61,283 bases of DNA from MGIIb-Q1 sp964342465. GTDB lineage: Archaea; Thermoplasmatota; Poseidoniia; Poseidoniales; Thalassarchaeaceae. The translations under genes were made by a program, and so were the position numbers. The stretch's first letter is position 1; every line of letters starts with the position of its first letter. A model generated the notes under the pieces. The model was not told where the DNA came from. It ran no database searches and saw only the letters and a list, made by a program, of their open reading frames with translations. The stretch covers positions 1 to 61,283 of the forward strand of contig CAYFFQ010000013.1 of assembly GCA_964342465.1 (NCBI GenBank), read 5' to 3'. Below are positions 25,391 to 33,516 of the stretch, one piece after another.

Positions 25391-26261
25391 TACAATCGAG
25401 ATGGACGAGGCGAGATTCGCGAACTCGGCGCGTGAAATCCATCACAAAAAAGCGAGCCCAAACAATTGATGTAGTTCGCGAGTCAGCATCGTTCACGGAT
25501 TGGATCATCAATTCATTTGAGTGGACGTGGCGAGATCTTCGTGCTGGACTGAACGGTTGAATACTGATGAATGCATAGTGAGGGAAGCACGAACTTCTGG
25601 GCATCATCAGAAAGGAATTTCAGAAGCACTCGCTGGATTCGAATCAAAATCTCGCGAGTGGGTATGCCTCGTTCACGGATTGGATCATCAATTCATTTGA
25701 GTGGACGTGGCGAGATCTTCGTGCTGGACTGAGCGCCAGAATGCATAAGAATGCTAAGCGATGGAAGCACGAAGTTCTGGTTTCCATCAGGAGATAGTCT
25801 CAGAACCACTCGCAGTTATCAGATAACCATCTCGCGAGTGGGTTAGCCTCGTCCACGAACTTCATCATTTTGTCATTTGAGTGGACGAGGCGAGATCTTC
25901 GTGCTGGACTGAGCGCCAGAATGCATAAGAATGCTAAGCGATGGAAGCACGAAGTTCTGGTTTCCATCAGGAGATAGTCTCAGAACCACTCGCAGTTATC
26001 AGATAACCATCTCGCGAGTGGGTTAGCCTCGTCCATCGACAGCATTTTGCGAAATCAGGAAGATGTCCTATACAATAGAGATGGACGAGGCGAGATCTGC
26101 GTGCTGGACTGAACGGTTGAATACTGATGAATGCATAGTGAGGGAAGCACGAAGTTCTGGTTTCCATCAGGAAATAGTTCCAGAACCACTCGCAGTTATC
26201 AGATAACCATCTCGCGAGTGGGTATGTCTCGTCCACGAACTTCATCATTTTGTCATTTGAG
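25391..26261. repeat. tRNA-Ala(CGC)-associated array of 180-200 bp palindromic units
   Basis: Units beginning (G/A)TGGACG(A/T)GGCGAGAT start at 25401 (partial), 25521, 25701, 25881 and 26081. The tRNA gene itself presents the same sequence at 26261. Spacing is 180, 180, 200 and 180 bp. Each unit has the inner arms CTTCGTGCT/AGCACGAAG and ends with ATCTCGCGAGTGGGTTAGCC followed by TCGTCCA, the inverse of its beginning. Units are thus long nested palindromes bounded by the tRNA-Ala(CGC) 3' end. Short frames through them carry recurring peptides but are not convincing genes. Confidence 0.88.
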
Positions 26262-26334
26262 TGGACGAGGCGAGATTTGAACTCGCGGCCTCTTCGTTGC
26301 GAACGAAGCGATCTTCCAGCTGATCTACACGCCC
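26262..26334 (-). tRNA. tRNA-Ala (anticodon CGC)
   Basis: A 73-nt cloverleaf: acceptor GGGCGUG/CUCGUCC with G3:U70 and one U6-U67 mismatch, D-arm GAUC/GAUC, anticodon arm CUUCG-UUCGCAA-CGAAG giving CGC, T-arm identical to tRNA-Ala(GGC), discriminator A. No encoded CCA, no intron. The acceptor mismatch is worth noting, but all other features are normal. Confidence 0.96.
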
Positions 26335-26482
26335 TGTTAAACTGCTCCGGGCGCAGTTCATTCTTCATCTTGACGGCGAGTCCATCCGGCATTGGCCAGT
26401 TGTACCCTCCCTTATTCACGCCAAAGAAATGTTGTGGCGGTCTTTCTTGAACCGAGTTTGAAATGGGGGGCTAACATGAGCC

Positions 26483-27178
26483 TCACATAGCACCGCGTGC
26501 TCGCCATGCACTGTTCATCGCACCCTGCACTTTGAAGAGGTAAATGAGCGGACCGAGCCCGAAAAGCAACACTCCGAGAGTAGCCCAAAGAGCGGTCATC
26601 CCCGAAACAGAGGGTTGTACCCCGCACGCCTGTTGAACCTGCCCACACTCACTGGAGAACTGGAAGAGCCTGACGATGTTCCATATTGGCACTATTGCAC
26701 CGATGAGGGCGATGAGCCCGCCTGGGCCAACCCCCGCGTGATCCTTGTTCTCTTCAGCGGTCTTGAACAGCCAAACGATTCCGTAGATGCCAAGGGTGAC
26801 CATTGACAGGAGTATGACTAGAATTGTGTTCCGAGTTTTTCCGTGTGGCCCACCGACTGCCACAGGTGAAGCGGCTTGAGGTATTCCTACCATGATGGGT
26901 TGTGCGGCTGGCGCACCGGCCGTCGCCTGTGCCGTCGGAGGAACAGCCCCGATAGCGGCTGCCGTCGCTGGTTGTTCCTGCATCACCGCTGGACCATTCG
27001 CCAAAAGTGCGGGTGCAGGCGCTGGTGCGGGCGCGGGTGCGGGCGCGGGTGCAGGCGGGGGCGTTGTAACCGCCCCCGGCGAAAAATCAGGAAAGTATTG
27101 CTGCGTGTATTGCAGTGCCTGTTCTGCTGTATAGTCCTGGCCCAACAGGCCGTCGTAATATGATTGTGCGTCACTCAT
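26483..27178 (-). CDS. DUF4234-type membrane protein with Pro-Ala linker
   Basis: The protein has 231 residues. The N-terminus (SYYDGLLGQDYTAEQALQYT) resembles a short helical binding module. A (PA)n run and an Ala/Pro/Gly-rich linker of about 80 residues follow. The C-terminal half has three to four membrane helices of the DUF4234 type (TRNTILVILLSMVTLGIYG, GGLIALIGAIVPIWNIVRLF, TALWATLGVLLFGLGPLIYL). The family's function is unknown. The start has no strong ribosome site and faces the repeat-rich divergent region shared with the subtilisin gene. Confidence 0.8.
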   Translation of the reverse strand: MSDAQSYYDGLLGQDYTAEQALQYTQQYFPDFSPGAVTTPPPAPAPAPAPAPAPAPALLANGPAVMQEQPATAAAIGAVPPTAQATAGAPAAQPIMVGIPQAASPVAVGGPHGKTRNTILVILLSMVTLGIYGIVWLFKTAEENKDHAGVGPGGLIALIGAIVPIWNIVRLFQFSSECGQVQQACGVQPSVSGMTALWATLGVLLFGLGPLIYLFKVQGAMNSAWRARGAM

Positions 27179-27382
27179 TTCATCGCCTCTTGTGTCGTGA
27201 CATACCCTCCCATCATTTGAATCATCCGTAAAGGTCGTCTCTTCGGAATATGCGGCTCTAGGTCCGCCCAGCAGTTTCCCTCGTCCTAGAATTGTGGGTC
27301 AAAAAGTGTTCTCAGGTTAGTCTGAACCGTCCAAGCAGGTGGACCGCGATTTCCACTGATGAGCGATTTTCCATCCTGAGGG

Positions 27383-27610
27383 GAACACCCTCTCTGGGGT
27401 GGGGTTTCGGTGTCAAAACTTGAGCAATTCCCCCGCCGCCTCATTTGAACACCCTCTATGGGGTGGGGATTCGGAGTCGAAACTTGAGCAATTCATCTCC
27501 GCACCATTTGAACACCTTCTTGGAAGTGTGGGTCCCCTATCCGAACTTCAGGAATTCGTCTCCGCACCATTTGAACAACCCCTCAGGGGTGGGATTCCGC
27601 CCATCCGATG
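27383..27610. repeat. 63-64 bp tandem units each with a different but paired hairpin
   Basis: Units start at 27383, 27447, 27510 and 27573 with GAACA. Each holds a small hairpin directly after it: CACCCTCTCTGGGGTG, CACCCTCTATGGGGTG, CACCTTCTTGGAAGTG and ACCCCTCAGGGGT. The stems differ but largely keep pairing. Flanks (TTGAGCAATTC, TCTCCGCACCATTTGAAC) are conserved. The array occupies the divergent intergenic region between the DUF4234 and subtilisin genes. The remaining 27179-27382 shows nothing else. Confidence 0.85.
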
Positions 27611-27694
27611 TGGCCAATTTCGTGAACACTCTCTCACACCAACCCAACCCTTGGGAGCGTCGGTTTTTCATGTGACGACTGGCTCGCGCTTAGT

Positions 27695-29944
27695 ATGAAG
27701 AGCAGCCGCCCGCTCGCCCTCGCCCTCGTCATGCTGATGACAATACCTCTTGTGGGGACAGTTTCTCCCACCCAGAACTTCTCTTCGCGGGAGGCGCATC
27801 AGGCGCAAACTCTGGAGGTTGGGCAGACTTGGGTCATCCCGACACAGACGCCGATGCCACAGTTTGGTGTCGGGGAATGGTGGGAATACACGACCCTTGA
27901 TTCAAATCGCAACCACATTCACGATTCATTGGAGAGAGCATCCGGTCCGGTCAATGTCGGTCTCTCCTATGACCATCTTCCGAATTCTGCCGATGAACAG
28001 GCACTTGCAGACCTTGGTTTTCGTGTTAACCTGAAGGTGGAAGCAGTGGACGCCTTACTCCTCGGAACCATTGATGCGTCTCAAGTGTGGGAACTCGCTC
28101 GATTGGATGGTGTCGTGATGGTTGAGAGATACGGCATGCTGACATTCTATGGTGACATCCAGACTCCGGCGGTGAAGGCGAGGAACTCATCCCTCTACCC
28201 CGTTGGCGCGTGGGACCTTGGAGTGACTGGTGTGGGGGTCAACATAGCCCTGACAGACACCGGTGTGGACGAGGAGCATCCTGGCTTGGCCGGCAAGTTC
28301 GTCGCTGGATATGATGCAGTGTGCTACATGCACAGCGACCCCACCTGTGTGCTCGCAGGCGGGCGTGAGACTGATGGCTCATTCAATCCCGATGACGGCA
28401 ACCAGCACGGTACCGCCTGCATGGGGATGGCTTCTGCGACTGGTCTTGAAGCGGATGGCACAGAGTCGAATTTCACCGGCTCGGCACCTGATGCGAAGTT
28501 GGTCGATGTCAGAATCGGGACTGATGTCGGTGCCGGCCCGTTTGAGAACTACCTGTTGGAACAGGAGTTCTATGAATCGGCGTTGAACGGAATCCAATGG
28601 ATAATCGACAACCGCGACACCGCTTGGCCGGCATCCGCTGATGAGAACATCGGTATTGACATCATCTCTCTCTCTTGGGGTATCACCAGCCACGAAAGTG
28701 GCGGCTCAGATGGAGAGGATATCCACAGTCGGATTCTTGATGAAGCAGTGCAGGCGGGAATAACACCGAGCGTAGCAGCCGGCAACGATGGTCCGGATAA
28801 CGATGGTCTGTCAGGAATGGGTTCATCCTCACTCTCTGTGACCGTGGGGGCGACAGACGACATCAACACCATCAACCGCACTGATGACACCGTTGCTAGT
28901 TATTCCAGCCGCGGCCCTCGCCGCGACAATGGTGACGATAATCCCTACAACGAGTTGAAACCTGAGATTTCAGCCCCAGGGACCAACATCATACAGGCCG
29001 AAGGATGCGTGACGAGTGGTGGCTGCAACAATCTATTCTCTGATGCTTCGGACAACACCTACACCGGCCGCGGTTCTGGCACTTCGTATGCGACGCCGGC
29101 GGTAACAGGAGTCATCGCATTGGTGATGGAAGCGAATGGTGAACTTGACCCCCTCCAAATCAAAGAGGTGTTGAAGCAGACGGCGGAGCGCAGAGGTGGG
29201 GCATCCGCCCCTGAAATCGACCCTTATTGGAACCGTGATTTCGGATATGGGATGGTCGATGCCTACGAGGCTGTAAAGTTGGCCATCCATCTCAATGAGA
29301 CCGGCCAGACCGCCAACATCGACCCCTATCTGCAGAACCATGTGCTGGAATACAATGTGACCGGCTCAAAGGGAGTTGTCTCTGGTCACGCATGGGCTCA
29401 GCAAGGGGTTGTCGACAGAGTGGAATTCAGAATCAGCGAGGGTGAATGGCACGAAGCATCGTACGAGATAGTCCCCGCCGAAATGGCCGCTGGCACCCCG
29501 TTCAACTGGACAATTTCACTAAACCTCGATGACCTCCCACTCGGAAACTCCAGCGTAGAGGTGCGAGCAGTTTCAGCGACCATGACCTCCCTCCCGACAG
29601 TGGTCCTCGTCGAGGGCAGTGGCGCCGCCGCCGATGCCGGCTCGGGCGATGTCGTTCTTTACGCCGGAATCTTCGCTCTTGCAGTGATGGCTTTGGCGGC
29701 TCTCCTCGGATGGCGAATGCATAGGGCCACCCTACATCTCAACGATGAATCTGCCAACTCAGATGGTGGAGATGTGCTCGAAGCAGAACTGGTATCACAA
29801 ATGCAGAATGAGGCAATTTCTTTGCCGCCGACAGAAGACCTGAATCTCAAAACTGTGGCCGAATTAAAAGAAATTCTTATAGAAAAGGGCCTCTCAAAAT
29901 CCGGCAATAAACAGGAACTAATTGACCGCCTCAATTCTCTTTGA
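27695..29944 (+). CDS. Membrane-anchored subtilisin-like protease (S8) with C-terminal SAP motif
   Basis: The protein has 749 residues. A signal peptide is followed by a propeptide-like region of about 130 residues. The S8 catalytic domain has Asp in IALTDTGVDEEHPG, His in GNQHGTACMGMAS, the oxyanion region SVAAGNDGPDNDG, and Ser in GSGTSYATPAVTG. A beta-rich domain follows, then one transmembrane helix (VLYAGIFALAVMALAALLGW). The cytosolic tail of about 70 residues ends in a SAP-like helix-extended-helix motif (KTVAELKEILIEKGLSKSGN). SAP motifs usually bind nucleic acid, so its presence on the inner tail of a surface protease is odd. It probably degrades external protein. Confidence 0.93.
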   Translation: MKSSRPLALALVMLMTIPLVGTVSPTQNFSSREAHQAQTLEVGQTWVIPTQTPMPQFGVGEWWEYTTLDSNRNHIHDSLERASGPVNVGLSYDHLPNSADEQALADLGFRVNLKVEAVDALLLGTIDASQVWELARLDGVVMVERYGMLTFYGDIQTPAVKARNSSLYPVGAWDLGVTGVGVNIALTDTGVDEEHPGLAGKFVAGYDAVCYMHSDPTCVLAGGRETDGSFNPDDGNQHGTACMGMASATGLEADGTESNFTGSAPDAKLVDVRIGTDVGAGPFENYLLEQEFYESALNGIQWIIDNRDTAWPASADENIGIDIISLSWGITSHESGGSDGEDIHSRILDEAVQAGITPSVAAGNDGPDNDGLSGMGSSSLSVTVGATDDINTINRTDDTVASYSSRGPRRDNGDDNPYNELKPEISAPGTNIIQAEGCVTSGGCNNLFSDASDNTYTGRGSGTSYATPAVTGVIALVMEANGELDPLQIKEVLKQTAERRGGASAPEIDPYWNRDFGYGMVDAYEAVKLAIHLNETGQTANIDPYLQNHVLEYNVTGSKGVVSGHAWAQQGVVDRVEFRISEGEWHEASYEIVPAEMAAGTPFNWTISLNLDDLPLGNSSVEVRAVSATMTSLPTVVLVEGSGAAADAGSGDVVLYAGIFALAVMALAALLGWRMHRATLHLNDESANSDGGDVLEAELVSQMQNEAISLPPTEDLNLKTVAELKEILIEKGLSKSGNKQELIDRLNSL

Positions 29945-30038
29945 ATACTTTCAGTTCGTGCTATCACCTCCCTTTCCGGAGCCGAATCAGCAAATGAAAC
30001 GAAGGTGAGTTGATAATCTCGGCGCAGGTGGGCGCTGC

Positions 30039-31214
30039 ATGGCCGGGTTCAGCAAGCGTGCAGAATCCATCCAACCGACAGGCGTGCGCAAGATGTTTGA
30101 CCTCGCCGGTGAGGACGCCATCCACCTCGGACTCGGCGAGCCTGATTTCCAGCCGCCCAGAGAAGCGATTGAAGCCTTCTATCAAGCGATGAAGGATGGG
30201 TGTAACAAATACACGACCACCGCCGGACTGGCTGAACTGCGGGCGGAAATCGCCTCGTTGTGGCACCACCTCGATTCTACCCTCAACGAGGACAACATCT
30301 GCATCACCATGTCCGGCACCAACGCGGTGTTGAACTCATGTCTCTGCCTTCTTGATGAAGGAGACAACATCCTGCTTCCCGACCCGTGTTTTCCCCTATA
30401 TGGGCCTCACGCCACAATAACTGGAGCGGAACCGCGGTTTTACCCATGCACATTTGACGAAGAATTCGTACCCACCATCTCAACCCTAGATGGTCTGGTG
30501 GATGAGAGAACCAAGGCTATTCTCTACAATTTCCCGAGCAACCCAACTGGAGCCACCATAACCGTGCAACAAAGGGACGAACTCCTCGACTTCGCCCGGC
30601 GCCACGACCTGTGGGTCATCACCGATGAAGTCTATGACAGGATAATCTATGACCGGCCTCATGTATCGTTCCTCGGAGCCGGCTACGAAAAGGTGGTGAT
30701 GATTCAGTCATTCTCCAAGACATTCGCCATGACGGGATGGAGAATCGGCTATCTGCTTTCGCCATCGCTCGAAGCGATGGCTCAGGTGAAGAAGATGCAG
30801 TATTACATCACTGCCTGCTCCACCGATGCGATGCAGTATGGGGTCTTGGCGGCCCTGTGGAGGGCCGCCGACTACCCCAGCGAGATGCGTGACGCCTTCT
30901 GGGAGAGGCGCGATTTGATTTGTCACCGCCTCAACGCCATGCCTGGAATTTCCTGTCATGTACCGGAAGGCGCATTCTATGTTTTTCCTAAGTTTGACCT
31001 TCAGGGCTGGACGAGTGTAGATGTGGCCCTCGAGATACTCAAGGCAGGTGTGGTCTGCTCACCGGGTTCGGCATTTGGGGAAGCGGGGGAGGGTCATCTG
31101 CGCTTTGCCTACACACTCGGAGTGGAGAGAATAGATGAAGCCATGGACATAGTTCAGTCGGTGATTGAGGAGATTCGCACCAAACCCCCACCGGAGAGGC
31201 CAGCGGATTTCTGA
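30039..31214 (+). CDS. Class I/II pyridoxal-phosphate aminotransferase
   Basis: This 391-residue fold-type I aminotransferase transfers amino groups between amino acids and 2-oxo acids. Visible features are LGLGEPDFQPP near the N-terminus, NKYTTTAGLAELR, YNFPSNPTGA, TDEVYDRIIYD with the cofactor-binding Asp and Tyr, and SFSKTFAMTGWRIGY with the Schiff-base lysine. The C-terminal LRFAYTLGVERIDEAM is typical of the aspartate/aromatic aminotransferase group. Exact substrates cannot be told. The start MAGFSKRAESIQPTGVRKMF is the usual family beginning. The gene is monocistronic or leads into the small membrane gene 42 bases downstream. Confidence 0.95.
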   Translation: MAGFSKRAESIQPTGVRKMFDLAGEDAIHLGLGEPDFQPPREAIEAFYQAMKDGCNKYTTTAGLAELRAEIASLWHHLDSTLNEDNICITMSGTNAVLNSCLCLLDEGDNILLPDPCFPLYGPHATITGAEPRFYPCTFDEEFVPTISTLDGLVDERTKAILYNFPSNPTGATITVQQRDELLDFARRHDLWVITDEVYDRIIYDRPHVSFLGAGYEKVVMIQSFSKTFAMTGWRIGYLLSPSLEAMAQVKKMQYYITACSTDAMQYGVLAALWRAADYPSEMRDAFWERRDLICHRLNAMPGISCHVPEGAFYVFPKFDLQGWTSVDVALEILKAGVVCSPGSAFGEAGEGHLRFAYTLGVERIDEAMDIVQSVIEEIRTKPPPERPADF

Positions 31215-31256
31215 GGTCAGTGGCGAGGATAGTTCACAGGACGATTGTCGGGAGGG

Positions 31257-31880
31257 ATGAGGGTGTTGCAGGAACTATTACTCTTCTTCGGTGCGGGAAT
31301 CTTCGCCGTCCTTTTGCCGAGGTTGCCTCTCGCCGTGCTTCCTCGTCTTTCGCTGATGGAAGGCGGCCTGCGCCCTTTTCCCGATGCACAACCGATTGAT
31401 GAGAGTCTTCTCAGTCAGTTATTGGTTCTGAGAGGAATATGGCGAGCCTCATTCATTTTTTCGTTGATTCCCTTGGGTCTCGGCTTCGTGCTGATGAAGT
31501 CTCAACCGGGTGGCATCGCACTCGGACTGTTCTTGGGTGGTGGTTGGTCCATCCTCAGCAGACTGGTTCCCAGTGATGGTTTCACAATCCCCAACACCCC
31601 CTATCCGACAGGCCTGCTCTATGATTTGAACGAAATCAGGCTGGCAGAACAAAAGTGTTGCTCATCCGCAGAGGTGGTCTGGAAGACCACAGAAGTCAGT
31701 TGCCTCGGCTGTGGATTTGTTCACTTGAGGAGGGGCAGACCCGACTTGGGTCGCAGGCGAAGCGATGGTCTGCTCGGATATGTTCGTCTTCTTCTGCTCG
31801 ATGGTCATCCCCTCATTCCGACAATCCATGATGAGTCAACTGAACCGAGTGATTCAATTCCAGTCGATTCTCAACACTGA
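31257..31880 (+). CDS. Hypothetical membrane protein with cysteine motif
   Basis: I do not recognise this 207-residue protein. Two N-terminal hydrophobic stretches (LLLFFGAGIFAVLLPRLPLAVL and ASFIFSLIPLGLGFVLM) and a third (GIALGLFLGGGWSILSRLV) suggest a membrane anchor. A soluble part follows with CC at about 133 and CLGCGF at about 148, possibly a small metal site. The start is the ATG at 31257, with GGGAGG directly upstream; a TTG four codons earlier is possible. It is co-oriented with the aminotransferase 42 bases upstream. Confidence 0.65.
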   Translation: MRVLQELLLFFGAGIFAVLLPRLPLAVLPRLSLMEGGLRPFPDAQPIDESLLSQLLVLRGIWRASFIFSLIPLGLGFVLMKSQPGGIALGLFLGGGWSILSRLVPSDGFTIPNTPYPTGLLYDLNEIRLAEQKCCSSAEVVWKTTEVSCLGCGFVHLRRGRPDLGRRRSDGLLGYVRLLLLDGHPLIPTIHDESTEPSDSIPVDSQH

Positions 31881-31888
31881 TGGAGACT

Positions 31889-32075
31889 TGCGCTAGTGGT
31901 GCGGGTTTTCCGTTGTGCGCTATGTGTGCGGGTTTTCTGCCGACGACTTGTCTCCAGCGAGAATTTCAAAACCGAGGCCAATCGGCAAGCGGCGACCTGT
32001 TCGAAGGGGCTCGGCGTATGTGTGCGGGTTTCCTGCCGTGGGCTGGCGGTGAGGGATTCCAGCCGCGGTAGAGCC
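31889..32075. repeat. Short direct repeats (TGTGTGCGGGTTT.CTGCCG)
   Basis: The phrase TGTGCGGGTTTTCTGCCG occurs near 31926 and again, with one change, near 32022. A partial copy (GTGCGGGTTTTCCGTTG) lies near 31897. The region lies between convergent genes and contains no supported gene. Confidence 0.6.
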
Positions 32076-32119
32076 ACCGGTGCAGGCATTCTGGGCATAA
32101 ATTGAGTTGATAGGTGACA

Positions 32120-33277
32120 TCACTTTTCATCGTCAGCGATGCTCTCGGAGTTGTCCCGCGCCTCGCGTAAAGCCTCCAACATCTCCACTTTATTGCCCTT
32201 GATGAGTGGAGAATCACCATCTTCGCCGTCCACTTCAGTCGAAGAACCACCTCTATCTTCACTTGATTGTTCACGGTCGCAACCTTCGCCATCTCGTCCC
32301 CTGCCGTCAGTGAGAAGCAACACCTCTTCCTCTTCGCTACCCTCCCATTTCGCCTCGCTGTTCACCAACCAGTCGGGCAGGTCATTCCTCCCCCCGCCGA
32401 GGGCGGCCATCGTGGTGAATGTGGCAAGGGGCAGAACGGCTAGGGCAACCAACATATCGAGAAATGAGGTTTCGGGAACCTCGACAGCGACTGGAAGGAA
32501 TGCCTCCATGATGCTTTTTTCAAGGGCGATCTGCTGCCATTGGCTGACATCAGGATGAAGCAAGTCAAATGCGATACCGACAATAAACCTGCCCACCAAC
32601 CACAACATCAGGACAGGAAACATCCAGTTGATGCGCGTCACATTGACGAGGAATCTGCGAAGTTTCGAAGCTGGGCCGACGAACCTCTTCGCATAGCGAG
32701 GGAAGGTGCGGAGTATCACCGCCAAGGAGGCGAGATAACCCAACATCGCCAGTTCGAGTAGGCGGTTTGGAACCAGCCAATCAGCGGGGGTGAAACGAAG
32801 CACCAGCAGCGGTGTGATGGCGAGGAGGATCTGTAGCGGCGCCGCCAACATCTGCAGGCCGCCGTGGACTTCCATCAGTTCACGGTCCGATTTGACCCAC
32901 TCCTGATAGACTATTTTCATCATCCTGCCCGATGGCGAAGAGAGGAGATGCAACCGAGCGCGGTCCACCATGCCAGCATCTTTCATCAGGCGGCTGGCGC
33001 CGAGGACCGGCATCCAGCCACCCTTCTCAGCGACACCGACGGGCATCCAACCACCGACAGTGAGTGCAAGAATCAATGAGAGAAGTCCATAGCCGAGAGA
33101 ACCACCCATAATCCACGGTATGAGGTCCATTCTCAAGAGTGGCCTCTCTCCAAGAATCCCCCCGAAATCGATGAAGTAGGTGGCCGAGAATGCGATTGCA
33201 GGGGCGAGAATGACTTGGCCGCAGATTATCAGAGTCAACAAGAGGCGGTCGCCAAGTGAACTCTTCGCACCAACCAC
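32120..33277 (-). CDS. Hypothetical polytopic membrane protein, 385 residues
   Basis: I do not recognise this protein. Five to seven hydrophobic segments are visible, including LLLTLIICGQVILAPAIAFSA, GGSLGYGLLSLILALTVGG, LQILLAITPLLVLRF, LAMLGYLASLAVILRTF and INWMFPVLMLWLVGRFIVGI. The last 90 residues are very acidic and hydrophilic (EGSEEEEVLLL... to DNSESIADDEK), likely a cytosolic tail. The start is GTG, with no clear alternative. It is convergent with the preceding small membrane gene and divergent from the large surface-protein gene. Confidence 0.75.
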   Translation of the reverse strand: MVGAKSSLGDRLLLTLIICGQVILAPAIAFSATYFIDFGGILGERPLLRMDLIPWIMGGSLGYGLLSLILALTVGGWMPVGVAEKGGWMPVLGASRLMKDAGMVDRARLHLLSSPSGRMMKIVYQEWVKSDRELMEVHGGLQMLAAPLQILLAITPLLVLRFTPADWLVPNRLLELAMLGYLASLAVILRTFPRYAKRFVGPASKLRRFLVNVTRINWMFPVLMLWLVGRFIVGIAFDLLHPDVSQWQQIALEKSIMEAFLPVAVEVPETSFLDMLVALAVLPLATFTTMAALGGGRNDLPDWLVNSEAKWEGSEEEEVLLLTDGRGRDGEGCDREQSSEDRGGSSTEVDGEDGDSPLIKGNKVEMLEALREARDNSESIADDEK

Positions 33278-33516
33278 ACCTCACGCCCTCCCTATTGCGC
33301 CATATTCTCTTCGCTTGCTGGGTGCTTCAAAGTGTTCGATTGCGGCGCTTTCCCGCCTCGCCGAGTTTGAATGCCATGTGGCATGTGTTGAGTCGGGCAA
33401 ACCTTCGCTTTGGGTGGTAAAACAGACATTTGCCTCGCCCACCCATCGTCATCTGTCACAGACAGATGCGAATCAACCTTTTTACTTCGGCTCTCATGGG
33501 ACCACCGTTGATACGA

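Noticed and set aside
25326..26419. Open frames with recurring peptides (CFPHYAFISIQPFSPARRSR) in the tRNA-Ala array
   Set aside because: They follow the repeat units, cross the tRNA gene, contain stops at unit boundaries and have no ribosome site. They are best explained as translated repeat.
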